Source: Mycobacterium sp. E2479
GTDB lineage: Bacteria; Actinomycetota; Actinomycetes; Mycobacteriales; Mycobacteriaceae
Direction: 5' to 3'
NCBI RefSeq assembly: GCF_001667925.1
Contig: NZ_LZJR01000153.1
Span: 62,001 to 126,000 of the forward strand
Length of the DNA: 64,000 nt
Shown: one piece after another, positions 17,985 to 26,092 of the stretch
Layout: the number at the start of each line of letters is the position of its first letter
Position numbering within the stretch: position 1 is the stretch's first letter
Translations under genes and position numbers: made by a program
Notes under the pieces: model-generated
The model's database searches: none
What the model saw: only the letters and a program-made list of their open reading frames with translations
What the model was told of the DNA's origin: nothing

Positions 17985-19151
17985 CTACAGATCCAGCAGT
18001 GCGGTTTCGGGTGACTCGATCAGGTCCCTTAGCTCGCAGACGAATTGGGCCGCTTGCGCACCGTCGACGATGCGGTGGTCGAACACACACGTCAACGACA
18101 TCGTGGGGCGAGCCACGATCTGCGTTTTCGCGACGATGGGCCGCGGCCTGATCGCGCCCATGCCGAGGATGGCGGCTTCGGGATGGTTGATCACCGGCAC
18201 ACCGTCGTCCACGCCCAAGGCCCCGAAATTCGTCACGGTGAACGTCGAGCCCCGTAACTCCCCCGGCCCCAGGCTGCCGGCACGCGCACCGGCGATCAAC
18301 TCGGCTGCCCGGCAAGCCAGTTCGCGGGTCGTCTTACTGTGGGCATCGATAACGACCGGGACAAGCAGGCCACGTTCGGTGGCCACGGCGATGCCCAAGT
18401 GCACACGATGCTCAACGCGCACCTGCGGTCCCTGCGGCGAGTCGACCCACGTCGAATTCATTATCTCGTTGTTGCGCAGCGCGACGATCAGCAATCGCAA
18501 CATGAGCGCGAAGGGCGTTATGGTCTCCCCCGCCGTACTGAACCGTTCCGACAGTCGGACCAACTCGGTGCACTCGACCTCGACACCGACCTTCGCCGCC
18601 GGAATCTCCCTGTGCGACACCGCCATTTTCTCCGCCATCCAGGCCTGGACGCCCCGGACCGGCCGGAGATCGGCGCCATTGCCGTTCCCGCGGGCCGCCG
18701 ACATCACGTCCTCCCGCGTGATGATGGCGCCGGTGTGCGGCACCGAGTTGAGGTCGACCATCAACTCTTTGGCCAACTTGCGTACCGGAGGGGCGGCAAG
18801 CGGGCGGGAGGGACGTCTGCTGGTATCCATGCCGGAGTCGGCGCCATAACCGACCAGCGTGGGCGTGGCCGTGTCGACGGCCAGCGGTTGCCCGCTGACT
18901 GGCGCGGTATCTATCCGCAGCAGCACCGCTCCCACCCTGACCACATCGCCTTCGGCGCCGTTCGTTTCGACGATCCGGCCCGCGTACGGACTCGGAATTT
19001 CCACCTCGGCCTTGGCGGTCTCCACCGTGCACAGCACCTGATTGAGCTCGACGTCGTCACCCATCGCCACATGCCACTGCGTCACCGTGACTTCTTCGAG
19101 TCCCTCGCCGAGGTCGGGGACGCGAAAGGACTTGATCCGCTCCTCGCTCAT
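17985..19151 (-). CDS. bkdC: Branched-chain alpha-keto acid dehydrogenase E2, dihydrolipoyl acyltransferase BkdC
   Basis: A 388-residue E2 component, like M. tuberculosis Rv2495c (393). It carries the acyl group from the BkdAB E1 on a lipoyl arm to CoA. One N-terminal lipoyl domain (lipoyl-Lys 47 in VETAKAEV), a peripheral-subunit-binding domain (PPVRKLAKELMVDLNSVPHTG...ITREDVM), and a C-terminal catalytic domain with DHRIVDG (His359, Asp363) are all present. The start MSEERIKSFRVPDLGEG at 19151 overlaps the bkdB stop by 4 bp. A longer frame reaching 19664 is open but antisense-like in composition and was rejected. It is the last gene of the leucine/branched-chain operon. The E3 partner is not encoded here. 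Confidence 0.96.
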   Translation of the reverse strand: MSEERIKSFRVPDLGEGLEEVTVTQWHVAMGDDVELNQVLCTVETAKAEVEIPSPYAGRIVETNGAEGDVVRVGAVLLRIDTAPVSGQPLAVDTATPTLVGYGADSGMDTSRRPSRPLAAPPVRKLAKELMVDLNSVPHTGAIITREDVMSAARGNGNGADLRPVRGVQAWMAEKMAVSHREIPAAKVGVEVECTELVRLSERFSTAGETITPFALMLRLLIVALRNNEIMNSTWVDSPQGPQVRVEHRVHLGIAVATERGLLVPVVIDAHSKTTRELACRAAELIAGARAGSLGPGELRGSTFTVTNFGALGVDDGVPVINHPEAAILGMGAIRPRPIVAKTQIVARPTMSLTCVFDHRIVDGAQAAQFVCELRDLIESPETALLDL

Positions 19152-20203
19152 GGCTGCGCCAACACGCGTTCGACGCTGTCCAACAGCCGGTCGGGACCGG
19201 GCAGCCACCACCTCTCCAGCCGCGCCGGCGGGTACGGGGTGTCGAACCCGCACGCCCGCAACACCGGCGCCTCCAACTCGTAGAACAACTCCTCTTGGAT
19301 GCGGGCAGCCAAGCCCGCTCCATAGCCCAGGCTTCGCGGTCCCTCGTGCATCACCACGCAGCGTCCGGTCCGGCGGATCGATGAGGCGACGGTATCGAAG
19401 TCCAGCGGCACCAGCGACCGCAGGTCGATGACCTCCAGGCTCCAACCGTATTGCCGCTGCGTCTCTTCGGCGGTGCCGACGGCGGTGCTGACCAAGCTGC
19501 CGTAGGTCACGACGGTCACGTCGGTGCCGGGTCGGCGCACCATCGCCTGTCCGATCGGCGGTTCGGGCCGGATGACGTCGACCAGCCCGCGCCCCTGATA
19601 CCGGCGCTTGGGCTCCAGATACATGACCGGGTCCGGGCAGGTGATCGCGTGGCGCAGCAGCCAATACGCGTCGGCCGGGCTGGACGGCACCACCACCTTC
19701 AAGCCGGCGGTGTGTGCCCAGTACGACTCGGTCGAATCCGAATGATGCTCGGCGGCACCGATTCCCCCGAAGGAAGGGATGCGCACCGTCACCGGCATGT
19801 TGATTTCGCCGCGGGTGCGGGTGCGATACTTCGCCAGGTGGCTGACCACCTGATCGAAAGCGGGGTAAGAAAACCCGTCGAACTGGATCTCGGGCACCGG
19901 TACGAAACCGCGCAGCGCCAGGCCCACCGCGATCCCGATGATGGCGGACTCCGCGAGTGGCGTATCAAAGCAACGGTTCTCGCCGAACGCCGCGGCCAGC
20001 CCCTCGGTTACCCGAAACACTCCTCCCTCGACCGAGACATCCTCGCCGAACACCAGCACCCGATCGTCGGCTGCCATCGCGTCGTGTAGCGCGCGGTTGA
20101 GGGCCTGCACCATGGTCAACGACTGAGCGCCGAGCGCGACGTCCTGCACCGCCGCGATCGGTGTTTCCTCGTGGCCGGCCGGACGATCAGCGAGCTGAGT
20201 CAT
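19148..20203 (-). CDS. bkdB: Branched-chain alpha-keto acid dehydrogenase E1 beta subunit BkdB
   Basis: A 351-residue E1-beta (transketolase pyrimidine-binding plus C-terminal domain), like M. tuberculosis Rv2496c. With BkdA it decarboxylates the keto acids of Leu, Ile and Val using thiamine diphosphate and acylates the E2 lipoyl group. Typical blocks are MVQALNRALHDAMAADDRVLVFGEDV, GIAVGLALRGFVPVPEIQF and PVMYLEPKRRYQ. The start MTQLADRPAGHEE lies 9 bp after the bkdA stop; its own stop overlaps bkdC. Subunit identity follows from the order A-B-C and the lack of the ThDP GDG...NN motif, which is in BkdA. Confidence 0.96.
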   Translation of the reverse strand: MTQLADRPAGHEETPIAAVQDVALGAQSLTMVQALNRALHDAMAADDRVLVFGEDVSVEGGVFRVTEGLAAAFGENRCFDTPLAESAIIGIAVGLALRGFVPVPEIQFDGFSYPAFDQVVSHLAKYRTRTRGEINMPVTVRIPSFGGIGAAEHHSDSTESYWAHTAGLKVVVPSSPADAYWLLRHAITCPDPVMYLEPKRRYQGRGLVDVIRPEPPIGQAMVRRPGTDVTVVTYGSLVSTAVGTAEETQRQYGWSLEVIDLRSLVPLDFDTVASSIRRTGRCVVMHEGPRSLGYGAGLAARIQEELFYELEAPVLRACGFDTPYPPARLERWWLPGPDRLLDSVERVLAQP

Positions 20204-20212
20204 AAATGTCTC

Positions 20213-21304
20213 TCAATCACTTCGTTCGAGCTCGGCGCGCAACTGCTGTCGCTGCGCCTGCAATCCCGGCGTGATTTCGGCGTACACCGACGTGAACACC
20301 TCGTCGATGTCGATATCGGGCGCGTCGAACACCGCATCGCGCAACTCGGCCCGCATCCGCTTCGCACGGCCAATAACCCGTTCTGCCAACCGTTGTGACC
20401 ACAGGCCCTGGCCTTGCAGGTAGCTGCGGTACCGCGCGATCGGTTCCAGCGCCGACCAGTGGTCGACCTCGTCCTGCGTCCGGTATCGGCTCGGATCATC
20501 AGACGTGGTGTGCGGGGCCAAGCGGTAGGTGACCGCCTCGATCAATGTAGGGCCGCCACCGGCGCGGCCCCGGGCGGCGGCCTCGGCCGTCACCGCAAAG
20601 CAGGCCAGCACGTCATTGCCGTCCACCCGGATTCCGGGCATTCCGTAACCAATCGCTTTGTGCGCCAGCGACGGCGCGGCGGTCTGCTTGGATATCGGCA
20701 TCGAGATCGCCCATTGGTTGTTCTGCACGAAGAATATGCAGGGGGCGTTGAACACGGCCGCGAAGTTCAGCGCCTCGTGCACGTCTCCCACGCTGGTGGC
20801 GCCGTCGCCGAGGAAGGCCACCGTCACCGAATCCTCGCCCAGGCGTTGGGTAGCCATCGCCGCGCCCACGGCGTGCAGGGTCTGAGTGCCGATCGGAATC
20901 GACAGCGGCGCGCAACACTTTTTGGTGAAGTCCAGGCCGCCGTGCCAGGTGCCCCGCCACGCGGCCCCTACGTGTCCGGGCGGAATACCGCGCACCAAAA
21001 ATGCTCCGAGTTCCCGGTATTGGGGAAACAACCAGTCCGTCTTACGCAGGCAAGCCGCGGCACCAACCTGTGCCGCTTCCTGACCGTGGCAGGAGGCGTA
21101 CAGGCCCAGCTCCCCTTGCCGCTTGAGGTTGACGAATTCGGCGTCCAGCTCGCGGGTGATCACCATCATCTCGTAGAGCCAGCTCAGCGTCTCTGCGGGA
21201 AGCTCACGGCTGTAACGGTTTTGGGACGCCGGTGAACCATCCGGCGCGACGAGTTGCACCGGCTCGAGATCGACAGTCATCGACGTCGAAGGCATCTGCG
21301 CCAC
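20213..21304 (-). CDS. bkdA: Branched-chain alpha-keto acid dehydrogenase E1 alpha subunit BkdA
   Basis: A 363-residue E1-alpha, like M. tuberculosis Rv2497c (367). It holds the thiamine diphosphate motif GDG (166-168) ending in NN (195-196), with the phosphorylation-loop region YRLAPHTTSDDPSRYR typical of alpha subunits. It works with BkdB and BkdC on branched-chain keto acids. GGAGAGG sits about 5 nt before the GTG start at 21304; ATG codons 9 and 24 bp further in are alternatives. It is preceded by a 238-bp gap after citE, the longest in the operon, which may hold an internal promoter. Confidence 0.95.
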   Translation of the reverse strand: MAQMPSTSMTVDLEPVQLVAPDGSPASQNRYSRELPAETLSWLYEMMVITRELDAEFVNLKRQGELGLYASCHGQEAAQVGAAACLRKTDWLFPQYRELGAFLVRGIPPGHVGAAWRGTWHGGLDFTKKCCAPLSIPIGTQTLHAVGAAMATQRLGEDSVTVAFLGDGATSVGDVHEALNFAAVFNAPCIFFVQNNQWAISMPISKQTAAPSLAHKAIGYGMPGIRVDGNDVLACFAVTAEAAARGRAGGGPTLIEAVTYRLAPHTTSDDPSRYRTQDEVDHWSALEPIARYRSYLQGQGLWSQRLAERVIGRAKRMRAELRDAVFDAPDIDIDEVFTSVYAEITPGLQAQRQQLRAELERSD

Positions 21305-21445
21305 ACCGCCTCTCCCGTCGGGTGCCGCGTGGCTGGGTCAACCACAGCGGGTCCCGGCAAACGGTCAGCCGGGGCCGACCGCGAGCGGAGATCGATCGCC
21401 AGTTACACGAAAGGCTTCGCTCGCCGCGACACTGACGTACTCACC

Positions 21446-21451
21446 ATTATG
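21446..21451 (-). promoter_or_regulatory. Possible -10 element for bkdABC
   Basis: On the minus strand the gap upstream of bkdA contains CATAAT, a plausible SigA-type -10 about 140 nt before the bkdA start. No convincing -35 box is seen and no copy of the BkaR palindrome occurs here. This is a guess from composition and position. Confidence 0.25.
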
Positions 21452-21542
21452 CGCTCAAACCGGAAGAGACCGGGTTGATTGTGGTGTCGGCGCAGCGTGT
21501 CGCGCTTCAGTGCCCGGGCCCCGTTCGGTGCTTTGGCAGCCG

Positions 21543-22364
21543 TCACTCAGGGACGGTCTCACCCGCCCTGCGCAACGTCATTTGCGCGTGCTTGAGCACC
21601 GGCGAATCGACCATTTGCCCCTCGAAGGCGAAGACTCCGCGTTCGGACCGCGCGGCCGTCAGCACCCGGCGTGCCCAGTCCAGTCGCTCCTCACTAGGGC
21701 GATACGCCTCGCGGACTACCGGGATCTGGCTCGGGTGAATGCACACCGTTCCGCCGAAGCCCAGCGCGACGGCGTCCTCGGCCTCCGCCCGCAAGCCATC
21801 GAGATCCCGGATGTCCAGATGCACCGCGTCGAGCGCGACCCGCCCGAAGGTGGACGCCGCGAGCAAGGCCGTCGACCGCACGTGATGAGCGACGTCGCGG
21901 TAGGTGCCGTCGGCCTTGCGGCTGGAGCTACCTCCGAGAGTGGCCACCAGGTCCTCAGCGCCCCACATCAGCGCCACGGTGCCCGGTGCCGCCGCGATTT
22001 CGGTGGCGAACACCGCACCCCGCGGCGTCTCCAGCAGCGCGATCACCTCAAGTGGCGCGAGCGCTGTCACCTGCGCGGCGGATTCGGCCTTGGACAGCAT
22101 CACCGTCGTGTACGCGGTGCCGGCCAGGGCTTCGAGATCGAGAGCGTATTCCGCCGTGGCGGCCGCGTTGAGCCGTACTGCGGTGCGCTCGGGGTCAAGC
22201 GGCGTATCCCGCAGCGCGTTGCGCGCCGCTGGCTTGTCCGCCTCGGCCACGCCGTCCTCGAGGTCGAGGATCACAACATCGGCGGCGGCGGCGGCCTTGG
22301 CGAAACGCTCGGGGCGGTCGGCCGGGCAGAACAGCCATCCGGGACCGGCGGTTTGCAGGTTCAC
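21543..22364 (-). CDS. citE: CitE-like beta-hydroxyacyl-CoA lyase
   Basis: A 273-residue TIM-barrel lyase, identical in length to M. tuberculosis Rv2498c. In that organism it is known to cleave (R)-HMG-CoA and citramalyl-CoA, serving leucine catabolism and itaconate removal. Metal- and substrate-binding residues are visible: DLEDGV near residue 31, VRLN, LLETPRG and GAEDL. No citrate lyase alpha or gamma subunits are nearby, supporting a stand-alone lyase instead of citrate lyase. The start is a GTG at 22364 overlapping the stop of the upstream hydratase by 4 bp (GTGA), so the two are coupled; their reactions are consecutive. Confidence 0.94.
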   Translation of the reverse strand: MNLQTAGPGWLFCPADRPERFAKAAAAADVVILDLEDGVAEADKPAARNALRDTPLDPERTAVRLNAAATAEYALDLEALAGTAYTTVMLSKAESAAQVTALAPLEVIALLETPRGAVFATEIAAAPGTVALMWGAEDLVATLGGSSSRKADGTYRDVAHHVRSTALLAASTFGRVALDAVHLDIRDLDGLRAEAEDAVALGFGGTVCIHPSQIPVVREAYRPSEERLDWARRVLTAARSERGVFAFEGQMVDSPVLKHAQMTLRRAGETVPE

Positions 22365-22858
22365 GTGGTCTCCTGGTCGCTTGGGCGCTTCTGCACCAGC
22401 GTGGTGCGCACCGCGCGCGCGACGACGTCGCCGTGCTGGTTGCGTCCCGTGTGCTCGAGGGTGACGATGCCTTCGCCGGGCCGACTCTTCGATTCGCGCC
22501 TGCCCGTGCACACCGTCTCCGCGTACAGGGTGTCGCCATGAAAGACGGGCTTGGGGAAGGACACCTCGGAGAAGCCGAGGTTGGCCACGATCGTGCCGAG
22601 CGTTAACTGCGACACCGAGAGCCCGACCAGGGTGGAGAGGGTGAACATGGAGTTCACCAGTCGCTCACCCCGAAAGCCGGGCTGTTCGGCGGCCCAGGCC
22701 GCGTCGAGGTGCAGCGACTGGGTGTTCATGGTGAGCGTGGTGAACAACACGTTGTCGGCCTCGGTGATCGTTCTGCCGGGCCGGTGCAGATACGTGGTGC
22801 CGATCTCGAATTCCTCGAACCACAAGCCGCGCTGAACAATTGACTTGGCATCCGTCAT
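22361..22858 (-). CDS. MaoC-like hydratase, probable 3-methylglutaconyl/itaconyl-CoA hydratase (Rv2499c type)
   Basis: A 165-residue hot-dog-fold (R)-specific enoyl-CoA hydratase-like protein, somewhat shorter than the M. tuberculosis homologue Rv2499c (185). The body reads GLWFEEFEIGTTYLHRPGRT and ITEADNVLFTTLTMNTQSLH, where the D/H pair of the MaoC active site lies, then GRNQHGDVVARAVRT near the end. By operon position and the known M. tuberculosis pathway it hydrates 3-methylglutaconyl-CoA to HMG-CoA, which CitE then splits. The ATG at 22858 lies inside the upstream MIRU repeat; the stop is coupled to citE. Confidence 0.9.
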   Translation of the reverse strand: MTDAKSIVQRGLWFEEFEIGTTYLHRPGRTITEADNVLFTTLTMNTQSLHLDAAWAAEQPGFRGERLVNSMFTLSTLVGLSVSQLTLGTIVANLGFSEVSFPKPVFHGDTLYAETVCTGRRESKSRPGEGIVTLEHTGRNQHGDVVARAVRTTLVQKRPSDQETT

Positions 22859-22907
22859 GAGCGACGCTCCCCATCGCTGCGCTCTGCATCGTCGCCGGCG
22901 CGCGTCA
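22856..22907 (-). repeat. MIRU (mycobacterial interspersed repetitive unit), about 52 bp
   Basis: Between fadE19 and the MaoC-like gene lies an element that reads, on the minus strand, TGACGCGCG...GGCGACGATGCAGAGCGCAG...CTCATG. This matches the MIRU sequence type that I recall from M. tuberculosis. As is typical for MIRUs it sits within an operon, contributes the TGA stop of the upstream gene (fadE19) and the ATG of the downstream one, and is oriented with transcription. One copy is present. Confidence 0.85.
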
Positions 22908-24071
22908 CGACAGCCCCAGCGATCGCGCGATGAGCATCAACTGCACTTCGGTGGTTCCTTCACCGATCTCGAGGATCTTGCTGTCGCGGTAATGCCGCGC
23001 CACCGGATATTCGTTCATGAAGCCGTAGCCACCGTGGATCTGCGTCGCATCGCGGGCATTGTCCATCGCCGCTTCTGAGGCGATCATCTTCGCGATTGCC
23101 GCCTCCTTCTTGAAGGGCTTGCCCGCCAACATCTTTGCCGCCGCATCATAGTATGCGGTGCGCGCCACATGGGCACGCGCCTCCATCCGTGCGATCTTGA
23201 AGCTAATCGACTGGTAGGCGCCGATCGGCTGGCCGAAAGCCTGGCGTTCCTTGGCGTACTTGACGCTTTCGTCGACGCAGCCCTGCGCCGCCCCGGTCGC
23301 CAGCGCGGCAATCGCGATGCGGCCCTCGTCCAGTATCGACAGGAAACCCGCGTAGCCGCTGCCTCGGGCACCCAACAGGTTCTCCTCCGGGACGCGGACG
23401 TCGTCGAAGCTCAACGGGTGGGTATCCGACGCGTTCCAGCCGACCTTGCTGTACACCGGTTCCACGGTGAATCCCGGTGTGCCATTCGGCACGATGATCG
23501 AGGAGATCTCTTTTTTGCCGTTCGCGTTGGTTCCAGTGACGGCGGTGACGGTGACCAGGGAGGTGATTTCGGTGCCGGAGTTGGTGATGAATTGCTTGCT
23601 GCCGTTGATCACCCAGTCGCCGTTGTCGAGCCGTGCCGTGGTGCGGGTGCCTCCGGCGTCCGAGCCGGCCCCGGATTCGGTGAGTCCGAAGCCGGCGAGG
23701 GCGCGGCCGGCGGTCAAGTCGGGCAGCCACTTCTGCTTTTGCTCTTCGGTGCCGAACCGGTAGATGGGCATCGCGCCGAGGCTGGCTCCGGCCTCCAGAG
23801 TGATCGCCACCGATTGGTCGACCTTGCCCAGTTCCTCCAGTGCGAGCGAAAGGGCGAAGTAGTCACCGCCCATGCCGCCGTACTCCTCGGGGAACGGCAA
23901 GCCGAACAGGCCCATCTCGCCCATCTTGGCGACAACTTCGTACGGGAAGCTGTGCTCCTCATCGTGTTTGGCCGACACCGGCGCAACCACGGTGCGCGCG
24001 AACTCGGCGACAGTGTCACGGAGATCTTCGTATTCCTTGGGCAATGTCCCCGCGGTGATGGATGTGGTCAT
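22905..24071 (-). CDS. fadE19: Acyl-CoA dehydrogenase FadE19 (isovaleryl/short branched-chain type)
   Basis: A 388-residue FAD-dependent acyl-CoA dehydrogenase, like M. tuberculosis Rv2500c. It should oxidise isovaleryl-CoA and related branched acyl-CoAs delivered by Bkd to the 2-enoyl-CoA. Family motifs: GFGLTESGAGSDAGGTRTTA (FAD/substrate), QAFGQPIGAYQSISFKIARM, IHGGYGFMNEYPVARHYRD, and the catalytic-glutamate region ILEIGEGTTEVQ. The ATG overlaps the accA1 stop by 4 bp and its TGA is the left end of the MIRU. Its position before the carboxylase genes' product step fits leucine catabolism. Confidence 0.95.
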   Translation of the reverse strand: MTTSITAGTLPKEYEDLRDTVAEFARTVVAPVSAKHDEEHSFPYEVVAKMGEMGLFGLPFPEEYGGMGGDYFALSLALEELGKVDQSVAITLEAGASLGAMPIYRFGTEEQKQKWLPDLTAGRALAGFGLTESGAGSDAGGTRTTARLDNGDWVINGSKQFITNSGTEITSLVTVTAVTGTNANGKKEISSIIVPNGTPGFTVEPVYSKVGWNASDTHPLSFDDVRVPEENLLGARGSGYAGFLSILDEGRIAIAALATGAAQGCVDESVKYAKERQAFGQPIGAYQSISFKIARMEARAHVARTAYYDAAAKMLAGKPFKKEAAIAKMIASEAAMDNARDATQIHGGYGFMNEYPVARHYRDSKILEIGEGTTEVQLMLIARSLGLS

Positions 24072-26092
24072 GATGCGTCCTTACTCGAATCAGCTGCCGC
24101 GCTGGACTCTTCGGGCACCAGTCGGGCCAGCACCTGGTCCACCGTCACCTGGTCACCCACGGAGACCAGTACTTGCACCTGTCCGGAGACCGGCGCGGCA
24201 AGCGAATGTTCCATTTTCATCGCCTCGACGACGACTACCACGTCGCCCTCGGAAACGTCGGTGCCCGAGGTCGCCTGAACCGCGATCACGCTGCCGGGCA
24301 TCGGACTGACGATCTCGGCCCGCTGCGCGCCCGCGGCGCGGTGGATTTTGTTTTCCTCGGCTTCCCGCAGGTGCCAGGTTCCTCGCTCGTCGGCGATCCA
24401 CAGATGGCGGTCGGCTTCGGCCCAGCTATAGGTCCGCCGCACACCGTCCAGCGTCATGCTCAGCCGCGCCGGTTCGAGTTGCCCTGCGGCGAAACGGGGT
24501 TCACCCTCGCCGACCTGCACCGTGGCCGCCTCGGGCATCCCCCACACCGACACCGTCTCACTGCGCAGCGGGGTACGCATGTCGGTGCGGACCGGTGCCG
24601 GGCTACCGCCGACGCGCCATCCGGTCGGCTCCGCCCAGGGGTTGCCCCCGAAGCGGCGAGCGCGGGAAGCCAGGGCCGATTGCCGATAGAGGCCGGCGGC
24701 CGCGAGCACGTCGTCGGGAGCCGGCAGCGGAGCGAAGTCCGCCACGCGTTCGTCCAGCAGAGCGGTGTCCAGATCGCCGGCCTGCACCCGCCCGTCGGCG
24801 AGCAGAAATCGGAGGAATTCGATGTTTGTCTGAACGCCCAGGATCACGGTGCGGCTCAACGCCCGGTCGAGTTTCGCCAGCGCCTCGCCGCGGTCGGCCC
24901 CGTAAGCGATCACCTTGCTCAGCATCGGGTCGTAGTCGCTGCCCACCAGCGTGCCCGCCAACAACGAGGAGTCGACCCGCACACCGTCACCGGACGGCTC
25001 GGAAACATGCAGCACCGGTCCACCGGTCGGTAGGAATCCCCGCGCCGGATCCTCGGCGTAAACCCGGGCCTCGACGGCGTGTCCGCGCAATTCGATGTCG
25101 TCCTGGGCGAACGCCAGCTTCTCGCCGGCGGCCACTCGCAGCTGCCACTCGACCAGGTCCAGCCCGGTGACCGCCTCGGTGACCGGATGCTCAACCTGCA
25201 GGCGGGTATTCATCTCCATGAAGAAGAACTCGTCGGGCCGGGCCGCGGAGACGATGAACTCGACCGTGCCCGCGCCGACGTAATCAACGCTGCGCGCGGT
25301 GTCGCAGGCGGCCGCCCCGATGCGCGCCCGCGTCGCCTCGTCAAGCAACGGCGAAGGCGCCTCCTCGATCACCTTTTGATGGCGGCGCTGCAGGCTGCAC
25401 TCACGCTCGCCGAGGTGCACGATGTTGCCGTGCGTGTCGGCGATCACCTGCACCTCGATGTGCCTGGGCCGCAGCACGAATCGTTCCAGAAACAATGTGT
25501 CGTCGCCGAACGACGAAGCGGCCTCGCGCCGCGCCCCCACCAGCGCCTCGCCCAACCTGCCCGGTTCTTCCACCAACCGCATGCCCTTGCCGCCGCCGCC
25601 CGCCGAAGGCTTGATCAGCACCGGGTAGCCGACCTCGTCTGCGGCCGCGACCAGTTCGTCGTCGCTCAGCCCCGGCCTTGCGACACCGGGTACCACCGGC
25701 ACATCGAAGGCGGCGACCGCGTTCTTGGCGGTGATCTTGTCGCCCATCACCTCGATCGCACGAGCCGGCGGCCCGAGGAACGCGACTCCGGCTCGCTCAC
25801 AGGCGGCGGCGAAATCGGCGTTCTCGGAAAGGAATCCGTACCCAGGATGGATCGCTTGGGATCCGGTGCGCACGGCCGCCTCGACGACCTTGTCGATGTT
25901 GAGATAACTCTCGCGTGCCGCGGCGGGTCCCAGCCGCACCGCTTCGTCGGCTTCGAGCACGTGCCGCGCACCGTCGTCGGGATCGCTGTAGACGGCGACC
26001 GAGCGGATGCCCAGCCGGCGCAGGGTTCGGATCACCCGCACCGCGATCTCGCCGCGGTTGGCCACTAGAACGGTCTCGAACACTGCACTCAC
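24068..26092 (-). CDS. accA1: Biotin-dependent acyl-CoA carboxylase alpha subunit AccA1
   Basis: A 674-residue biotin carboxylase plus biotin carboxyl carrier fusion, like M. tuberculosis Rv2501c (654). ATP-grasp residues are clear (KPSAGGGGKGMRLV; FMEMNTRLQVEHPVTE) and the biotinyl lysine is Lys626 in EAMKMEHS near the C-terminus. With AccD1 it forms the 3-methylcrotonyl-CoA carboxylase of leucine degradation. The start is a GTG at 26092 that overlaps the accD1 stop (GTGA); a second GTG 9 bp in is possible, and the open extension to 26140 lies inside accD1. Its own stop overlaps fadE19. Confidence 0.95.
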   Translation of the reverse strand: MSAVFETVLVANRGEIAVRVIRTLRRLGIRSVAVYSDPDDGARHVLEADEAVRLGPAAARESYLNIDKVVEAAVRTGSQAIHPGYGFLSENADFAAACERAGVAFLGPPARAIEVMGDKITAKNAVAAFDVPVVPGVARPGLSDDELVAAADEVGYPVLIKPSAGGGGKGMRLVEEPGRLGEALVGARREAASSFGDDTLFLERFVLRPRHIEVQVIADTHGNIVHLGERECSLQRRHQKVIEEAPSPLLDEATRARIGAAACDTARSVDYVGAGTVEFIVSAARPDEFFFMEMNTRLQVEHPVTEAVTGLDLVEWQLRVAAGEKLAFAQDDIELRGHAVEARVYAEDPARGFLPTGGPVLHVSEPSGDGVRVDSSLLAGTLVGSDYDPMLSKVIAYGADRGEALAKLDRALSRTVILGVQTNIEFLRFLLADGRVQAGDLDTALLDERVADFAPLPAPDDVLAAAGLYRQSALASRARRFGGNPWAEPTGWRVGGSPAPVRTDMRTPLRSETVSVWGMPEAATVQVGEGEPRFAAGQLEPARLSMTLDGVRRTYSWAEADRHLWIADERGTWHLREAEENKIHRAAGAQRAEIVSPMPGSVIAVQATSGTDVSEGDVVVVVEAMKMEHSLAAPVSGQVQVLVSVGDQVTVDQVLARLVPEESSAAADSSKDAS

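Noticed and set aside
19152..19664. 170-residue N-terminal extension of BkdC
   Set aside because: It lies wholly inside bkdB in another frame and is Arg/Gly-rich; the lipoyl domain begins at the ATG at 19151.
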